A DNA stretch of 60,000 nucleotides from assembly GCF_029227915.1 (NCBI RefSeq), contig NC_079886.1, forward strand, positions 8,930,001-8,990,000. The letters are read 5' to 3'. The translations under genes and the position numbers were made by a program. The stretch is from Hydractinia symbiolongicarpus (lineage: Eukaryota; Cnidaria; Hydrozoa; Anthoathecata; Hydractiniidae). Numbering within the stretch: position 1 is the stretch's first letter; every line of letters begins with the position of its first letter. Under the pieces are notes generated by a model that saw only the letters and a program-made list of their open reading frames with translations, ran no database searches and was not told the DNA's origin. Shown in pieces: positions 1-9,743 of the stretch.

Positions 1-1650
1 TATTATTGTCCAGTAAAATTCGACGTGATTAATCGTTAAATTGAGCAATCAATTCAATTTTCTTTCTTTCTGTTTTGAAAAAGTTACTATTTAGCTTTAT
101 TTTCCAACTTTTGTCTTTGAATTTAACCAATTCTATCTCTGGTAATAGCAAAATAAAAAAGGTAGGTAATTTCACACTTTTTTTGACGTCGCCCTTTTCT
201 GACCGACTAAATAATTGACGTCAAATTAACCCTTTTCGTACCGAGATCTTTTTTGGGGTACTTTTTTGTTAAAATGAGCTAGACAAACTTAAAACACCAA
301 TATATCCTGAACCAGAAGGAATGAGAGGTTGGTTTATAGCTCGTTGGATAGCTGAGAGTACCCTCTTTCTTTTACAGTGGCTTTGGTTGGCAATTTCGTA
401 CTTTTTTCTGTCTAAAAGGTTTGACTAAAAAAGGGCGACACTGTCGGTCAATAAAGGGCGACCAGAAAAGATTAAAGGTCTTGACATTTTTCTTTGTTTT
501 TTACCCGATAAACATCAAGATTCCTTAAAAAAAATGACTGAGATTCATACACCGAACTTTAAAGAATCGATAGAAACAAAGAAACCGGAGTTAAAACTTT
601 TACCGGGAAAGCAAATTAGATTTTATCTTTTTAGGTAACCAAACTGCGCGCCATAATATTTGACGTACAAGATAGGAAAAAAAAGCTTTTAATTTTCAAA
701 GTTGAAAATCTTCTCATTGTGCGACTTTCTTCGATTGAAAACTTTTGCAGAATGAAGTTTGACAGTTTGACTTTACTTCAAAAAAAGAAGCCCTTCAAAT
801 GCGACGTCAGAAAGCTAGTTCGAAATTTTTTTTTATACGCTATTACACGAGATTATTAAAGGGCGACGACTAATAATAGGCGACACCTCTCTATGTAAAG
901 AGAAAATTTATAAAAAAAATTTCGAGTGTATTGTGTGTTATGAGAAGATAGGTGAGAAGATGAGAAGTCTGTTGAGAAAAGATAACATGATAGAAAAGTA
1001 CTTTTGTTATGATGTTGATTAGATACTAAATTCTCCTAACATTTACGCGTCATATTGAAAAAAATATCATCGGAACTACCCCCATCTCAGAAAAAGTTTC
1101 TTTTGTTCTCGAAAATATTCTTTTGTTTCTTCACTACACAGATATTTGTGCGACTTGCTGGAACTTACGCAAGGTCCGAATACCAAATGTATCCAGTCGT
1201 TTATACAAACTACTCCCGTAATAAATTTTTGCCATATTGAATAAGATTACGTCATATAAACGACTCCAGTCTAATAAGGCCGGTCTCCACTCATCGCCGC
1301 GTAGCACTCGACTTTTTTTTAATAAAATGATGTAATACTATACCAGCCATTCAATTGGTTTAGAAATAAATGCGAAACCATTCGATTGTTTAAATATGAC
1401 ATTACAAGTCGCGCGACTTCGAAAAAAAGTAGACCAGTTATCCCTGAAAAAGTTGTGTCATAAAATATATAAAATTTCGGTCCCACTATCTTCAATTAGA
1501 GCGAGGCGTTATCATTGCATGATGTACTCTATGGCTAGCAGTTTGAAATGATAGAATCTGAACCACCAAACAATCGCTTGTTGAGCAAACTGAGCTGTAG
1601 ACAAATGCCAAGAAAACGTGCATTTCATAAGAAGAAGAATCTTGACTTAC
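1..1650. other. Intergenic or intronic AT-rich DNA left of the ABCA exons
   Basis: I find no convincing coding segment here. If the ABCA gene continues, its next exon (Q-loop and ABC signature) should lie on the minus strand further left. I did not recognise such an exon, so it is outside the window or lost. The stretch holds a possible MITE (188-462) and isolated GGGCGAC-type motifs near 855-890. Near 1275-1310 is a GGTCTCCACTCATCG-like motif that recurs in variant form near 8980, which suggests a further dispersed repeat. Confidence 0.6.
188..462. mobile_element. Possible MITE with ~20-bp terminal inverted repeats
   Basis: The left end reads GTCGCCCTTTTCTGACCGAC. The right end, reverse complemented, reads GTCGCCCTTTATTGACCGAC, so the two match at 18 of 20 positions. 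The interior is non-coding. No clear target-site duplication was identified, and a third GGGCGAC motif lies outside, so the exact ends are uncertain. Confidence 0.45.
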
Positions 1651-1817
1651 CTAAGCTTCCACGAATCCTGTCCATATTATAAATCCGGCAGTTGGTGGAA
1701 AAAGACCGGTCAACATTGATATTGTTGTTGTTTTTCCAGCTCCATTATGCCCAAGGAGAACTGTGATCTCTCCTTCGTAGAGGTTCAGTGAAAGATCATC
1801 CACTGCTTGTTTTACGC
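1651..1817 (-). pseudogene. ABCA exon 8 (Walker A of nucleotide-binding domain 1; small deletion)
   Basis: A 167-nt exon with a GTTACAG acceptor and a TTAG|GTAAGT donor. It encodes [20 protein letters not shown], the Walker [18 protein letters not shown], and FPPTAG. The expected loop (x-x-A-x-I-x-G-x-D-I) is largely missing. [10 protein letters not shown], which normally follows it, is present only in a shifted frame. The original frame reaches TAG immediately before the donor. This is a small out-of-frame deletion near 1672-1688. Confidence 0.85.
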
Positions 1818-1989
1818 CTGTAACGCAAATTAAACATCAGAAAGTTCAGTACACAAGTCTCTAAAAATCGTTTGAATAAATAAGACAAATTTTTGGCTCG
1901 ATGCTTCGTTCTCCAAACTCGTTTAAGAGACTTGATTACGGAAAACTTGAATTGAAAATAAAAACGGCAAACATAAAATATTTTCAAAC

Positions 1990-2137
1990 CTGCTTCAGTT
2001 TTGAATGTTTTTCTAAGGTTTTGTATTTGAATTCCGATTTTCCCGTCTTTAGGATAGTCTTCAAAGGAATCATCTCCTCCAGCTTTCCGATTGTTCTCCA
2101 AATCATCACAATCCGTTAAGGCGATTCTCTCTTCGTT
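1990..2137 (-). pseudogene. ABCA exon 7 (linker and start of nucleotide-binding domain 1)
   Basis: A 148-nt exon with an AATAG acceptor and a GCAG|GTTTGA donor. It encodes an acidic linker (DCDDLENNRKAGGDDSFED) and then IGIQIQNLRKTFKTEAG, the first beta strands of an ABC ATPase domain. Its phase matches exons 6 and 8. Confidence 0.8.
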
Positions 2138-2319
2138 CTATTGGAAAAAATGCGTAGATTTTTAATAAGGAGCGGTAGCCTAATAAAGGCTCCCCAGAGG
2201 TTTACGTGATTGAGTGAATGGGCTTTTTTTGTTGCGTGATTGCACGAAGAAAAGAAAATTGCGTGTATGCGTGAATTAAGGGGTGCTGTGGGGCCTCCTA
2301 GATTAGACATCAGCACGAA

Positions 2320-2400
2320 ATACCAGGGGTTAACGGTTCGATTCCCCACATACCTAACCTTAGGTTGGATTGTCAATAAGCGATAGTTTAGGCGTCAGTA
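2320..2400. repeat. Short tRNA-like/SINE-like piece, partly repeated near 3315-3360
   Basis: A B-box-like GGTTCGATTCC lies at 2335-2345. The preceding AGCACGAAATACCAG...TTAACGGTTCG and the following AAGCGATAG recur in diverged form near 3312-3352, on the other side of the nested MITE. I read these as two pieces of one dispersed repeat. Family and ends are unknown. Confidence 0.3.
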
Positions 2401-2497
2401 TCACACATCAAAGATTGATTGACGGTCCTCTCTTCATTCTATGCATATACTGGTGGAATCTCTATAAAGCGGATATGGCCTAAAGCGGATATCTTTA

Positions 2498-3180
2498 TTA
2501 ACCCTTTAACTACCGGGCCTTTTTATTTTTCTGTTGTTAAAATACCACGGCTTTTTACTTTTCTGTTCTGAAAATACCGATCAAATTTTGAAGGTGGTTG
2601 GTGAAATACCGCGGCTTTGTCATGAGCCGTGCCAAAAATACTGATGACGAGATATCTCGGCATAATGTAGTTTTTTGTCTATGCTCAAAACTGCATACTT
2701 TAGCAAAGACAGTTTACACATATAAACATAGTTGTTTACGATTTCATCCTGTTTTGTTGTTGTGTTTTTAACTTTACATTTTATTTGATTATAAAGAAAA
2801 AAAATCTTCTTCTTGTGTTTAATATAAAGAAACAAACTCAATTTTCATTTCTTTAAACATAAGCGTAATAATAATCACAAAGAAAATAAAATCTGCCCAA
2901 AATTTAAAAATCCGTATCAAATCTTGGACTTGAAAATTTTCTGTGATTTTTTTTACTTCGGTATATCAGAAACCACTTTTCCAAAAGCTGCGGTATTTTA
3001 TGGTGGCCACGGCATGACGAGATATCTCGGCATCAGTATTATTGGCACGCCACGGCATGACGAGATATCTCGGCATCAGTACTATTGGCACACCACGGCA
3101 TGACGAGATATCTCGACATCAGTATTATTAGCACGCCACGGCATGACGAGATATCTCGTCATCGGTAGCTAAAGGGTTAA
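2498..3180. mobile_element. piggyBac-type MITE with TTAA target sites
   Basis: The element reads TTAA-CCCTTTAACTACCG ... CGGTAGCTAAAGGG-TTAA. This gives a perfect TTAA duplication and ~14-bp near-perfect inverted ends beginning CCC, the classic piggyBac signature. No transposase is inside. The 3' part carries four tandem copies (3003-3165) of a ~45-bp unit built around the palindrome CGAGATATCTCG, and a further inverted copy sits near 2622-2662. Confidence 0.75.
3003..3165. repeat. ~45-bp palindrome-containing tandem repeat, four copies
   Basis: Each unit contains CCACGGCATGACGAGATATC followed by TCGGCATCAGTA and ATTGGCA. The core ACGAGATATCTCG is palindromic and the units differ by only a few bases. 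The repeat lies inside the piggyBac-type MITE. Confidence 0.75.
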
Positions 3181-3400
3181 ACGGACACTATTCCTTGGAA
3201 CGAAAGGACTGATTTTAGTTCATTTCAATCTCTCTTAAGCGGAAACTTTTTTTGCACCAATGGTGTCTGCTTTTTAAAGAGATTCCACTGTTATATAACG
3301 ATTTAGGCATAAGCACCACATACCAGAGTTTAACGGTTCGTCAAGAAGCGATAGCCTGGTGGTTTAAGCAAAACGCAAAAAAAAAGAAGAAAATACATAC

Positions 3401-3578
3401 GATATCTTGAACATTGCACCAATACTTTTTGGAAAAAGGGAAGTAGAATTTCTTTGGGATTCCATATTCTCCAGGAAAAACACCTTCAATATACCACGTC
3501 AATAGACCGTAGAAAACAATGTCAACAACTTGCATCATTAAGACGTGGCCAAACGTGAACTGTTCATCTATGGTCACA
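3401..3578 (-). pseudogene. ABCA exon 6 (end of membrane domain 1)
   Basis: A 178-nt exon after a TTCTAAG acceptor. It encodes SVTIDEQFTFGHVLMMQVVD, GLLTWYIEGVFPGEYGIPK and FPFSKKYWC. The WYIE-x-VFPGEYG-(I/V)P and YWC motifs are characteristic of the ABCA linker between membrane domain 1 and nucleotide-binding domain 1. It ends on a codon boundary at a GATATC|GTATGT donor. Confidence 0.85.
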
Positions 3579-3603
3579 CTTAGAATTAAAAACAATGATA
3601 ATA

Positions 3604-4106
3604 ATGGGCCATTCCAAAAAAACCATACAGGGGTGTGGACGAACCTTTTTAGGGTAAATTTTTTTCTCTGAAAATGTGTCTATACCCCCTGGAAAATTGG
3701 TAAAATCTGAAAAAGCCCCTGGAAAATGTTTTTCCATTACCCCCTGGAAATTTTTTTTTCATGGTTCTGCTGATGGTAGGGTGGACGAAGTAAAATTTGG
3801 TATCAACCCCCTGTAAAAATTCATATTATCGTTTAGCCCCCTGGAAATTTTTCACAAGTTTTTCTATACCCTGGAAATTTCTCATAAATTTTTTTTATAC
3901 CCTGGAAATTTTTGTAACTTCGACATGATCCCTGGAAAATCAGAGATCTGGAGGACGATGCTTATTTGTTTAACCCCCTGGAAAAAAGTCTCAATTTTAC
4001 AGGAACCCCTGGAAATTTTCCAAATACCACCTGCAAATTTCAATTAAAATACGCCCTGGAAAAGTTCGTCCACCCCTGTGTATGGACATAAAATGGAATG
4101 GCCCAA
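3604..4106. mobile_element. MITE with ~38-bp imperfect inverted ends and a CCCCCTGGAAA-rich interior
   Basis: The left end is TGGGCCATTCCA followed by CAGGGGTGTGGACGAAC. The right end is the reverse complement, GTTCGTCCACCCCTGTG...TGGAATGGCCCA. Between them is a low-complexity interior made of more than fifteen degenerate copies of C(4-5)TGGAAA(T)n. It lies in ABCA intron 5, next to the exon 6 acceptor. The target duplication is unclear. Confidence 0.65.
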
Positions 4107-4175
4107 TTTAATAACAACCAGTATCCAGCCCGATCTAGATATACATCTCCAGATACACATCAGTTAGAGCGGGAT

Positions 4176-4567
4176 CAGGCCATCCTAAAATAAATCATTG
4201 TTTCCGGTCCGCGGCCGGGTGAAATTGTTTCTTACGAGACAACTGGCCGGTGTTAAAAAAAGTTTTTTTGGGACTGTAAAAGTCTGATAATCATGCTTAA
4301 TTTTAATGAAAATCATACGTTATTTTGAATGTTTCTAAAGGTAATTGATTTGAAAAACAGAATAGCAAAGAGACTGATTTAACTTGAGAAACTTAATACG
4401 GCGATTTAGCTTGAAAACTTCCAAAAAACTGTTTTACTTATAAGCAAGCAGTACGTAGGAAAATATTTAGACTCAAATTTTACAAAAAACGAGATTCCCG
4501 GCCGCCCGGGTGGACAAAATTTTACTGACCCGCGGACCGGAAACATACAATTTTTTATGGATGGCCT
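4176..4567. mobile_element. MITE with AGGCCATCC / CCGGTCCGCGG inverted ends
   Basis: The left end contains AGGCCATCC and GTTTCCGGTCCGCGG. The right end is the inverse, CCGCGGACCGGAAAC...GGATGGCCT, giving about 36 bp of imperfect inverted repeat. The ~310-bp interior is AT-rich and non-coding. It lies in ABCA intron 5. Confidence 0.65.
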
Positions 4568-5042
4568 CAGGAGGTATTTTTAATATTAAGACTGGCTGAA
4601 TGGAACGACCGACAGTCTGTTTATTTTACACAGTTTTTATAGAAGAACAAACCATATAAGAACAAAAAGGCTTTAAAAGTCAAAGTTAAGAACATTTCAA
4701 GACTTCAGAGAAAGATTAATTATGAAATTTGCTTGGAAACGTCTAAATTGTCTTTTTCAGTAAGATTGAGAACATAAAGTATTATGAACATTTTAAGGCT
4801 TGTTGATTGAGAATAGTTAAGAACATCCTAAGGTTTGCTTTGGTCACCGTGTTGTGTACCTGTTAATTTGAGACCACTCAAGTTTCCCGTAGTAAAGTCT
4901 CATAAACGAGTTTGGAGAACGAAGTATCTAGACAAAAATTGGTCTCTTTTATTTAAGCGATTTTAAGAGACTTTTGTACTAAAGAACGACATGGGCTCAA
5001 ATTGGAAGCATGAATTATATGTTGGTTGGTCACAGTGTTGTA

Positions 5043-5255
5043 CCGGGTGCCCCAGAAAACTGTTTTTTATCGATTTTTTATGCTTATTGAAAATTGAAAA
5101 TTTCGTTTTTTTGTCTATAACTTTTGATCCACTTACCTCAATTTACTCAATGATATACCAAAATTCAAGTTCGACTTTCCTCTACATTTTTTCTACTATT
5201 TTCATTTACCCACAATTCTGCGTCAAACCTGCATAATTTTTTCTGGGGTACCCGG
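5043..5255. mobile_element. Tc1/mariner-type MITE with TA target site
   Basis: TA-CCGGGTGCCCCAGAAAA ... TTTTTTCTGGGGTACCCGG-TA: inverted ends of about 17 bp bounded by TA dinucleotides, as in mariner-class elements. The 213-bp interior has no meaningful ORF. It is the third MITE in the same ABCA intron. Confidence 0.65.
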
Positions 5256-5295
5256 TAAAAAAAAAGTCAAATAAATAAAAATTCAAGACAGAGAC

Positions 5296-5471
5296 CTTGG
5301 TTGATGTTAGACCATTGAACACCTTGACCTTGTCCCTCGAATTGACCAATCAGATACGAGCCGAATGACATGGCAACTTGAGACACGCCAGTATCTTTGA
5401 GTTGACTGACATTGAAAACCAGTAGTTGTACAAGAAGAAGTAGGATATGTACGTCAAAAAACATAATACAC
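5296..5471 (-). pseudogene. ABCA exon 5 (membrane helices; frameshift inside)
   Basis: A 176-nt segment starting at a TTGCAG acceptor. It reads GVLCFLTYISYFFLYNY and then KILACL in one frame. From about 5390 the family-like sequence (SQVAMSFGSYLIGQFEG, QGVQWSNINQ) continues in another frame, and the first frame hits TGA. One base has been lost, or the equivalent. The donor is CAAG|GTCTCT. It leaves one base, while exon 6 needs two, so a further phase problem sits at this junction. Confidence 0.75.
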
Positions 5472-5577
5472 CTGCAATATATAACAAATAATATAATTTG
5501 ATAATATATATCAGTAGTTGTATAAGAAGAAGTAGGGGATGTACGTCAAAAACCATAATATACCTGTAATATATAAG
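5411..5577 (-). repeat. Local duplication of the exon 5 acceptor and exon start (92-bp offset)
   Basis: About 68 bp covering the 3' splice site and the first ~50 bp of ABCA exon 5 (5411-5480) recur at 5510-5577 with an intact CAG acceptor at 5566-5564. The upstream copy would read GILWFLTYIPYFFLYNY and then stop. It could act as a decoy acceptor or be the older exon start. Confidence 0.65.
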
Positions 5578-6193
5578 TTGTATATTAAGTAACAGTGACG
5601 AATTTTCGACGAGAGTCTTTTTCAAGTTGTATATTAGGTATAGAAAGATTGATAGTTTTGTTTTAATATGGTAAGACGAAATATTTTCATTACACGTTCA
5701 AAATTTCAAATTCGGAGAGGTGTAAAACTGAAAACTTTACTAAATACTTTTTTTGCAAAAAATTACATTTCGCGGTACTTTAAAAGAAAAAACTTTCGCG
5801 TGTCAAATTTTTGCATTTCGCAGGAATAAACTTTCGCGAATTAGACGTGTAAGAAAATTTCGTGAGAATAAACTTTTGCGGATGGGTCCTTGTTCAAGTA
5901 CAATATTAACATTTTAATAGGCACCAATGTGAAATATTTAGATTTCAGCTTCCATCGATATTGATTAATAGCATTTTGACGGTTAAAAAAACGAATAAAC
6001 TTTCGCGAATGGGCTTAATAAGAATTTTTTCGGAATAAACTTTCGCGAATTTGACAAAAACGCGCGAAAAACGCCAAAATTTCTTCTTTTAAAGTATTTT
6101 AATTCCGCGGTCAAAAATTCCGAAAATTTCGCACCAAATCCATTTTTGACGTCATTTTAATTTCACGAAATTTTCATGCAATTAATTACCTAC

Positions 6194-6293
6194 CGGCACC
6201 AGCTGCAGCGATGTTGGCACGATAAAAGAGAGTAGATACGAAGAAACAAAACATCATGCCAGAAGTTGCATACAGCATCAAGAACACAGATAC
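6194..6293 (-). pseudogene. ABCA exon 4 (membrane helix)
   Basis: A 100-nt exon from a TTTTTAG acceptor to a GCCG|GTAGGT donor. It encodes the hydrophobic VSVFLMLYATSGMMFCFFVS followed by TLFYRANIAAAGA, matching ABCA membrane domain 1 (short helices with an F-F-x-x-A style loop). It joins exons 3 and 5 in phase. Confidence 0.7.
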
Positions 6294-6670
6294 CTAAAAA
6301 TAATAGAGGGGAAAATTGGAAAATATAATGGAATGCCGAAATACGAAATTAAAATTATTAAACACCACTCCTACAATTTGATACAAAAAAACAGAGAGAT
6401 GCTGGTTCTTATTTGCTGCTGACTACAGGTCAAAAACCGTTCGTCGTCGTGATTTTTATACTAGCGAGGTTACGTTAAGCTAGATAAATCGAAGGAGGAC
6501 GGCAGATAGCGACTCGATGCGACCGTTGCCCCGCAAAATCTAGGCCACTCGATTGGCTGTTTGAACGTTCTCGTTCTCATCTCACCGTTGTTCTCCGATT
6601 TATGTTGTTGATACCAGCCTGAATAATTTAATTTCAGACTATATAGTTTGACATCAAGCAAGTTAAATAC

Positions 6671-6852
6671 CTTTAATTTGCGTTCTTTTTCGTGGACAAC
6701 ATTTTTAGTGATGACCAGAGCTGTATAAACCAACAATAACATCAATAACAATAGCAAACTACTCTGTATCACAATGATGAAATTATCCCGAATGCTCGAT
6801 GGATAAGGGAATCGTTGTAGTTGAATGTCATACAATGTCTCGTTGAAATCAT
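6671..6852 (-). pseudogene. ABCA exon 3 (luminal end and membrane helix)
   Basis: A 182-nt exon with a TTTACAG acceptor and a TTAAAG|GTATTT donor. It encodes LQRFPYPSS, a long hydrophobic helix (SSLLLLLMLLLVYTALVI) and the charged KNVVHEKERKLK loop that is a hallmark of ABCA transporters ahead of the next membrane segments. It is in phase with exon 2 and ends on a codon boundary. Confidence 0.8.
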
Positions 6853-7562
6853 CTGTAAACAGAAAAATATTTTTGTGTGAAAGAAAGTCGAGTTATTCTC
6901 TTTGAATGATAACTATTTATTAGTCACGACCGATCCAAATTTGACCCTTTTTAATAGCTATCTACCCGGAAAGAGGGGTAGGTGGTGGCACATCAATCGT
7001 TGTATTAAAAATCTGCTGTGCGCTTTAGAACAGAGCAAAGGGAATGTTTATGTCTACTTTGCTACATGGCCTAGCCTGTGGGAACCTCTTATGATGTTAT
7101 TGATGTGAGTGTTTTCAGTTTGTATTGTGAATCAATAGACCACAAGGGGTAAAAATTTTCCGTAGTACAGAAATTTGAATGAAACATCGCCGGCGCGAGG
7201 CCATGCGATTCGAAAAGTTATCATGACTTACCAACGTAAGCCCCCCTGAAAGAGGCATTGGTTTTTAATCTAATAAATACAAGTCGGAGAACGAAAATTA
7301 GTCGTGTAATTGCTTATTTGATAGATTTTTTTTTAAAGATGAAACATACAAATAGCTCTATTAGCAAGAGCAGGCTAATACAGCTTATGGTAGCTATAGA
7401 GAACTCTTTTATGATGAGAGTTAGTGACGAAGGCATTTAATTTGATGGTAATTAGCAGGTTTTAGTATTCTCTTTAATTTTTTTCTCTCTAAACATTTGT
7501 ATTTTTTTTGTGATCCAGAAATGAAAAAAAATTTGTTTTGAAAGTTTGTTTTTGTGAAAGAC

Positions 7563-8516
7563 ATGAAGAACATGACAATTTTGTTACTGTTACTCTTTAT
7601 TTTGGTGAGTTTGGGTAATGGAAATGATGATGGTGGTGAAACCTTCATTGATCCTCAACATCAAGATTTTTCCATGTTGAGTTGCACTGAACCGAGGAAT
7701 GTTACTTTCATCATGAATATGTATGATTTTAACAAGGGAGATATTCTTCTTTCATCATTAACCCACCAGTTAAACAACCAAGCCTGCTTGACGCTAAACA
7801 TTTACTTGAATAGCAAGGATCGTATTGTGCGGTTTCCAAAATCGAGCGACCTGGTCAACCTTATTGGAAGAAATAATAGAGGAACCGGAAGAAGAAAAGT
7901 GGTAAAGTTGACATCGAGGCTTTATAAGGAAAGAACGATGGGAGATGGTACACCCAAACAAACGCTTGTTTATGTTATACCAGATAAAAAGAGTTACGTC
8001 AAAGAAAGCGCAATTCGTGACAATTTAAAAAGACTTCAAAATGAAAGAGGGTGAACGATTATTATTTTTAGATATTTGTCGCGCTTCCAACCCATCGATT
8101 GGCTTTCGATGCATCGTGACATTCAGATGAAGTGGTATGATGAGGATGATTCTTTATCAGAGTTAAAGAATTTATGTGATGTCATAAAGAATCCAGACTA
8201 TGATGTATACGAAATTCAACATCGTTGGGTACTCTCAATGAATGATTTTTCCACACAGGAATGTCTCCAGAAGATAAACACAATACATTCCACATTAGGC
8301 GTATGGTCAAATATGTATCTTCCAATGGCTCTTGCTATCTTAAGAAATAAAAATGCACACCGAGAAAAAGGAAATCGAGAACCTCTTAGAATCGTTTTCC
8401 GCACTCATATTGGTAGCATTGTTGAGAGTTTTTCTGTAAATTATGATAATCATGTTAGCCTCGAATCAGAAGGGCATTTGAGAGTTATACGCGGTTGGCA
8501 TGACCATCCTCCGTGA
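7563..8516 (+). pseudogene. Intronless secreted-protein ORF of unknown family, one in-frame TGA
   Basis: Starting at ATG 7563 the frame opens with a clear signal peptide (MKNMTILLLLLFILVSLGNG). It runs to TGA at 8052-8054, then continues in the same frame without another stop to TGA at 8514-8516, about 317 codons in all. The first half has alternating hydrophobic strands (NVTFIMNMYDF, TLVYVIPDKKS, and TIIIFRY right after the stop) that resemble a divergent von Willebrand A-type fold. I cannot identify the family with confidence, and the second half (DSLSELKNLCDVI, LPMALAILRNK) is unrecognised. It sits on the opposite strand inside ABCA intron 2 and lacks introns. Explanations are a retrocopy, a nested gene disabled by one nonsense change, or readthrough/recoding of the TGA. 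The first is the least demanding. Confidence 0.5.
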
Positions 8517-8687
8517 CCATGGTCCGTGTCACATAGGAACTACCAATTTACGTAAATAGAAGTAAATTCGGACCTTACATAGACGTTAAATTGGCTCAAA
8601 GAAAAAAGAAGACGGACGGACGGACGGGCGTGTCACATAGGAGCCAAAACATTAATTTATTCAAAGAAGAAAATAAATAATTTATAC

Positions 8688-8942
8688 CTTTTGCTTTGCT
8701 TTTGACAATGGCCAAATTGACAGCATTTTGTACGGAGGGGAAGCCTTCGTGATAATACGGTGGTGGCCCTCCGACATCTTGAAACTCATCCCGGGGGTTG
8801 ATACCGGTGAAGGTGATAGGGTAGATGAATTGTGTGTACCATTTCTTGGGGACAATACTACCGAACTTTTGAAGACGCTTTCCACCGAATGTTGAGCTAG
8901 CAGACGATGGGAAACGTAAATCATACTCGATATGATTTACAT
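8688..8942 (-). pseudogene. ABCA exon 2 (luminal domain)
   Basis: This 255-nt segment lies between an AACAG acceptor and an AAAG|GTATAA donor. It reads through without stops (YDLRFPSS, GKRLQKFGSIVPK, GGPPPYYHEGF, VQNAVNLAIV), which fits the ABCA first luminal domain. The single base left by exon 1 plus the first two bases here make an Asp codon, so exons 1 and 2 join in phase once the upstream frameshift is discounted. Confidence 0.75.
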
Positions 8943-9743
8943 CTGTTAAGATAAAAGTAAGAAACGTTTTAATGCTTTGAGGTCGGTCTCCACTTATCGA
9001 GCGGCTTGCTCGCATAGAGGAGGAAAGGTTGGTTTCCACTGGTGGGCTCGGCGTAGCATTTGCTTTTTTAACGTCGCTGTAAAGTCTAGTCTAATAAATG
9101 CCACGATTCTATTGGTTTAATCTAACGTCACTGTAGAAAAAGTTATTGAGTGCATTTTGACGTTATCTTTTCTTCAGGGCAAAAAGACTTGAATATATTG
9201 ATAAATAGTAATGTTCCGCAAAGCTGGAAAATTTTTCTGGTTAATAACAACACATACGAGAAAATTAAATAAAAGAACATTTTTTCAGACTTGATATACC
9301 AAGAAGAATCAAATTTTCAGCCAATTTAAATACGCTTTACACTTGAATGAAAGTAAAAGCGCAGAGATTTCATATACAGTATAGACGCGAAGCCACGACT
9401 TTCAGTGGCGGGGGTGAGATGAAAAATTTGTTGACCTTTTTACTACAGGTATTTTTCCTCCTTGAAAAAATCTCTTCATTGACCTGTTCACATCAGTAGC
9501 ATGGTGTGAACTTTTTTGGAAACTTAACCTCTTGGATGGCTAAAACACTACAAAAACAACCTATAAAAGTTGGAACAAAGGAAATGACACTGGATTAAAG
9601 AATCTTGACGCCCCTTTCAATTCGACCTTCGCTGGGGGGACGTTGGCCCTGCTACCACGCTGATGCTTGACCTTTTTTTACCTTAATATTTTTTAGGCTG
9701 CTCCTTAGTGGATTCGACACAGTCAGTAAAGAACAAACTTTAC
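8943..9743. other. ABCA intron 1, no gene seen
   Basis: A pair of GGT(C/T)GGT(C/T)TCCACT motifs near 8982 and 9028 resembles a motif at 1275-1300, suggesting remnants of a dispersed repeat. Otherwise I see only AT-rich sequence. Confidence 0.4.

Larger units (their letters stand above)
2450..3290. mobile_element. pogo/Tigger-like MITE, interrupted by a piggyBac-type MITE
   Basis: The left end reads CTGGTGGAATCTCTATAAAG. The right end, reverse complemented, starts CAGTGGAATCTCTTTAAA. TA lies at or near both borders. CAGTGGAA-type ends with TA targets fit the pogo branch of Tc1/mariner. The interior (GCGGATATGGCC; CTTAAGCGGAAAC) is split by the insertion at 2498-3180. The whole structure lies in intron 6 of the ABCA remnant. 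Confidence 0.55.

Noticed and set aside
1055-1240. 61-codon ORF with hydrophobic N-terminal part
   Set aside because: Length and composition are as expected by chance in AT-rich DNA, and no homologous segment was noticed elsewhere.
6902-7440. Two plus-strand ORFs upstream of the secreted-protein ORF
   Set aside because: They are in different frames, lack domains and are not joined by recognisable splice sites to the 7563 ORF.
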